The translations under genes were made by a program, and so were the position numbers. 13,884 nt of DNA, taken from assembly GCA_934255515.1 (NCBI GenBank), contig CAKQON010000044.1, positions 1 to 13,884 on the forward strand, read 5' to 3'. The DNA is from an uncultured Sutterella sp. (GTDB taxonomy: Bacteria; Pseudomonadota; Gammaproteobacteria; Burkholderiales; Burkholderiaceae_F). Positions 13,041 to 13,884 of this stretch are shown piece by piece. How positions within the stretch are numbered: the first letter of the stretch is position 1; each line of letters starts with the position of its first letter. The notes under the pieces were generated by a model, which did no database searches, was not told where the DNA came from, and worked only from the letters and a program-made list of their open reading frames with translations.

Positions 13041-13814
13041 ATGAAAGCCGTCAAGACCCTTATTCTTGCCGCAGCTGTTGCCGCCGCGGGCGCAGCCATG
13101 GCGGGCGACCGACTCGACGCCATTCAGAAGTCGGGCGTGATCCGCGTGGGGACGCCCGCCGACTATCGTCCCTTCGCGATGGACGAAGCGGGCGTCATCA
13201 AGGGTCACGACGTCGACGTGATCAAGACGATGGCGGCCTATGCGGGCTGGAAGGTTGAGTTTGTGAAGACGCCCTGGAAGGACATCGAAGCCGGCATCAA
13301 GGGGAACCGCTTCGACGTCGCCGTGGGCGGCATCACGCAGACCCTCGCCCGCACGTCCTGGGGCGAATTCCTCCCCGGTTATGCGCCCTTCGGCAAGGTT
13401 GCGCTCGTGAGAAAGGGCGACCTCACGAAGTACAGCACGCTCGAGGACCTCAATCAGCCTTCCGTGCGCGTCATCAAGAATCCAGGCGGCACGAACGAGC
13501 AGTTCGTGCTGAAGAACCTCACGAAGGCCCAGGTCTCGACGCACGAGAAGAACTTTGAGATTCCCGGCCTCATCGCCGAAGGCAAGGGCGACGTGATGAT
13601 TACCGAAACGGCCGAGGCGATTCTCTACGCGAAGAAGAACCCGAAGCTTGGCGCCGCCTTCATCACCAAACCCCTCACGCCCGTCTCCGAAATGGGCTTC
13701 CTCATGCCGACGGACGACGCGGACTTTGCGCGCGTCATGAACTACCTCTGGCACCTCTCCGACATCCGCGGCGATCTCACCCGTGCGGAATCCGCATGGC
13801 TTAAGTATTATTAA
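13041..13814 (+). CDS. periplasmic cyclohexadienyl dehydratase-like (PheC) protein
   Basis: A 257-residue exported protein of the type II solute-binding fold. A signal peptide (1-21, ending AAMA before GDRLDAI) sends it to the periplasm. The body reads like PheC, which turns prephenate or arogenate into phenylpyruvate or phenylalanine: LDAIQKSGVIRVGTPADYRPF, W79 in TPWKD, NPGGTNE (147-153), and TETAEA with Glu192 at the position of the catalytic Glu in Pseudomonas PheC (TDAIEA, from memory). NPGGTNE and this Glu favour the enzyme over an amino-acid binding protein. No ABC permease is adjacent, which also argues against transport, but only 70 bases of the right side are visible. AAAGGAG lies about eight bases before ATG. 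The stop is TAA. The symbol is withheld because enzyme versus binding protein is not certain. Confidence 0.8.
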   Translation: MKAVKTLILAAAVAAAGAAMAGDRLDAIQKSGVIRVGTPADYRPFAMDEAGVIKGHDVDVIKTMAAYAGWKVEFVKTPWKDIEAGIKGNRFDVAVGGITQTLARTSWGEFLPGYAPFGKVALVRKGDLTKYSTLEDLNQPSVRVIKNPGGTNEQFVLKNLTKAQVSTHEKNFEIPGLIAEGKGDVMITETAEAILYAKKNPKLGAAFITKPLTPVSEMGFLMPTDDADFARVMNYLWHLSDIRGDLTRAESAWLKYY

Positions 13815-13830
13815 CATAGGCACAAAATAG

Positions 13831-13859
13831 TTGACAAGCGGCTACGGTTATGTTATAAT
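13831..13859 (+). promoter_or_regulatory. consensus sigma70 promoter for a gene beyond the window
   Basis: TTGACA (13831-13836) and TATAAT (13854-13859) match the consensus in all twelve positions with the ideal 17-base spacer. It begins 17 bases after the PheC-like stop codon. The expected start of transcription is about 13866, so the transcribed gene is outside the window. No terminator separates it from the upstream gene. Confidence 0.9.
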
Positions 13860-13884
13860 TGATAAATGAGTTATGTAGATAAAA

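Noticed and set aside
13017..13823. 268-residue open frame on the minus strand opposite the PheC-like gene
   Set aside because: Antisense shadow; the plus strand has a signal peptide, ribosome binding site and family motifs.
1..13884. CRISPR arrays, tRNA or rRNA genes
   Set aside because: No regularly spaced repeats and no tRNA- or rRNA-like segments were seen.

Overview
The window comes from a GC-rich Gram-negative bacterium with an anaerobic, iron-centred lifestyle. Oxygen-labile class I fumarase, Fe(II)-specific Feo import, an anaerobe-type P1B ATPase, a DUF362 relic and a periplasmic cyclohexadienyl dehydratase would suit a gut betaproteobacterium such as Sutterellaceae. That placement is inference from gene content, not from a marker gene.

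Layout. (1) 1-1466 is mobile-element debris. An IS630-family element (about 141-1220, + strand) has its transposase broken by one in-frame TGA. Beside it is a 5' fragment of a group II intron (minus strand, 1416 to about 1221) that starts right after the rho-independent terminator of the feo operon. (2) 1515-4468, minus strand: a ferrous iron import operon feoA-feoA-feoB, with a sigma70-like promoter whose spacer carries a Fur-like motif. (3) 4949-9176, minus strand: a P1B ATPase with an SCA membrane motif in place of CPx, a separate HMA-like membrane protein, and two small membrane-anchored proteins with Ala/Glu/Pro-rich tails. This resembles the fez (ferrosome) clusters that build membrane-bound iron-storage granules. 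(4) 9177-9660 is an AT-rich, gene-free leader with hairpins and Fur-like motifs. (5) 9664-10830, + strand: a decayed operon with a 5'-truncated DUF362 gene and a Tat-exported iron-sulfur flavoprotein gene carrying an in-frame TGA. (6) 10959-12614, minus strand: class I fumarase with its terminator. (7) 13041-13814, + strand: an exported PheC-like protein, followed by a fully consensus sigma70 promoter (13831-13859) for a gene beyond the window.

How the genes may work together: Feo brings Fe(II) into the cytoplasm, and the neighbouring P1B ATPase module could load iron into a membrane compartment. Similar Fur-like motifs lie upstream of both operons, which would link uptake and storage. The main result is therefore a candidate ferrosome locus next to feoAAB. 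The ferrosome reading rests on motifs, domain content and gene order only.
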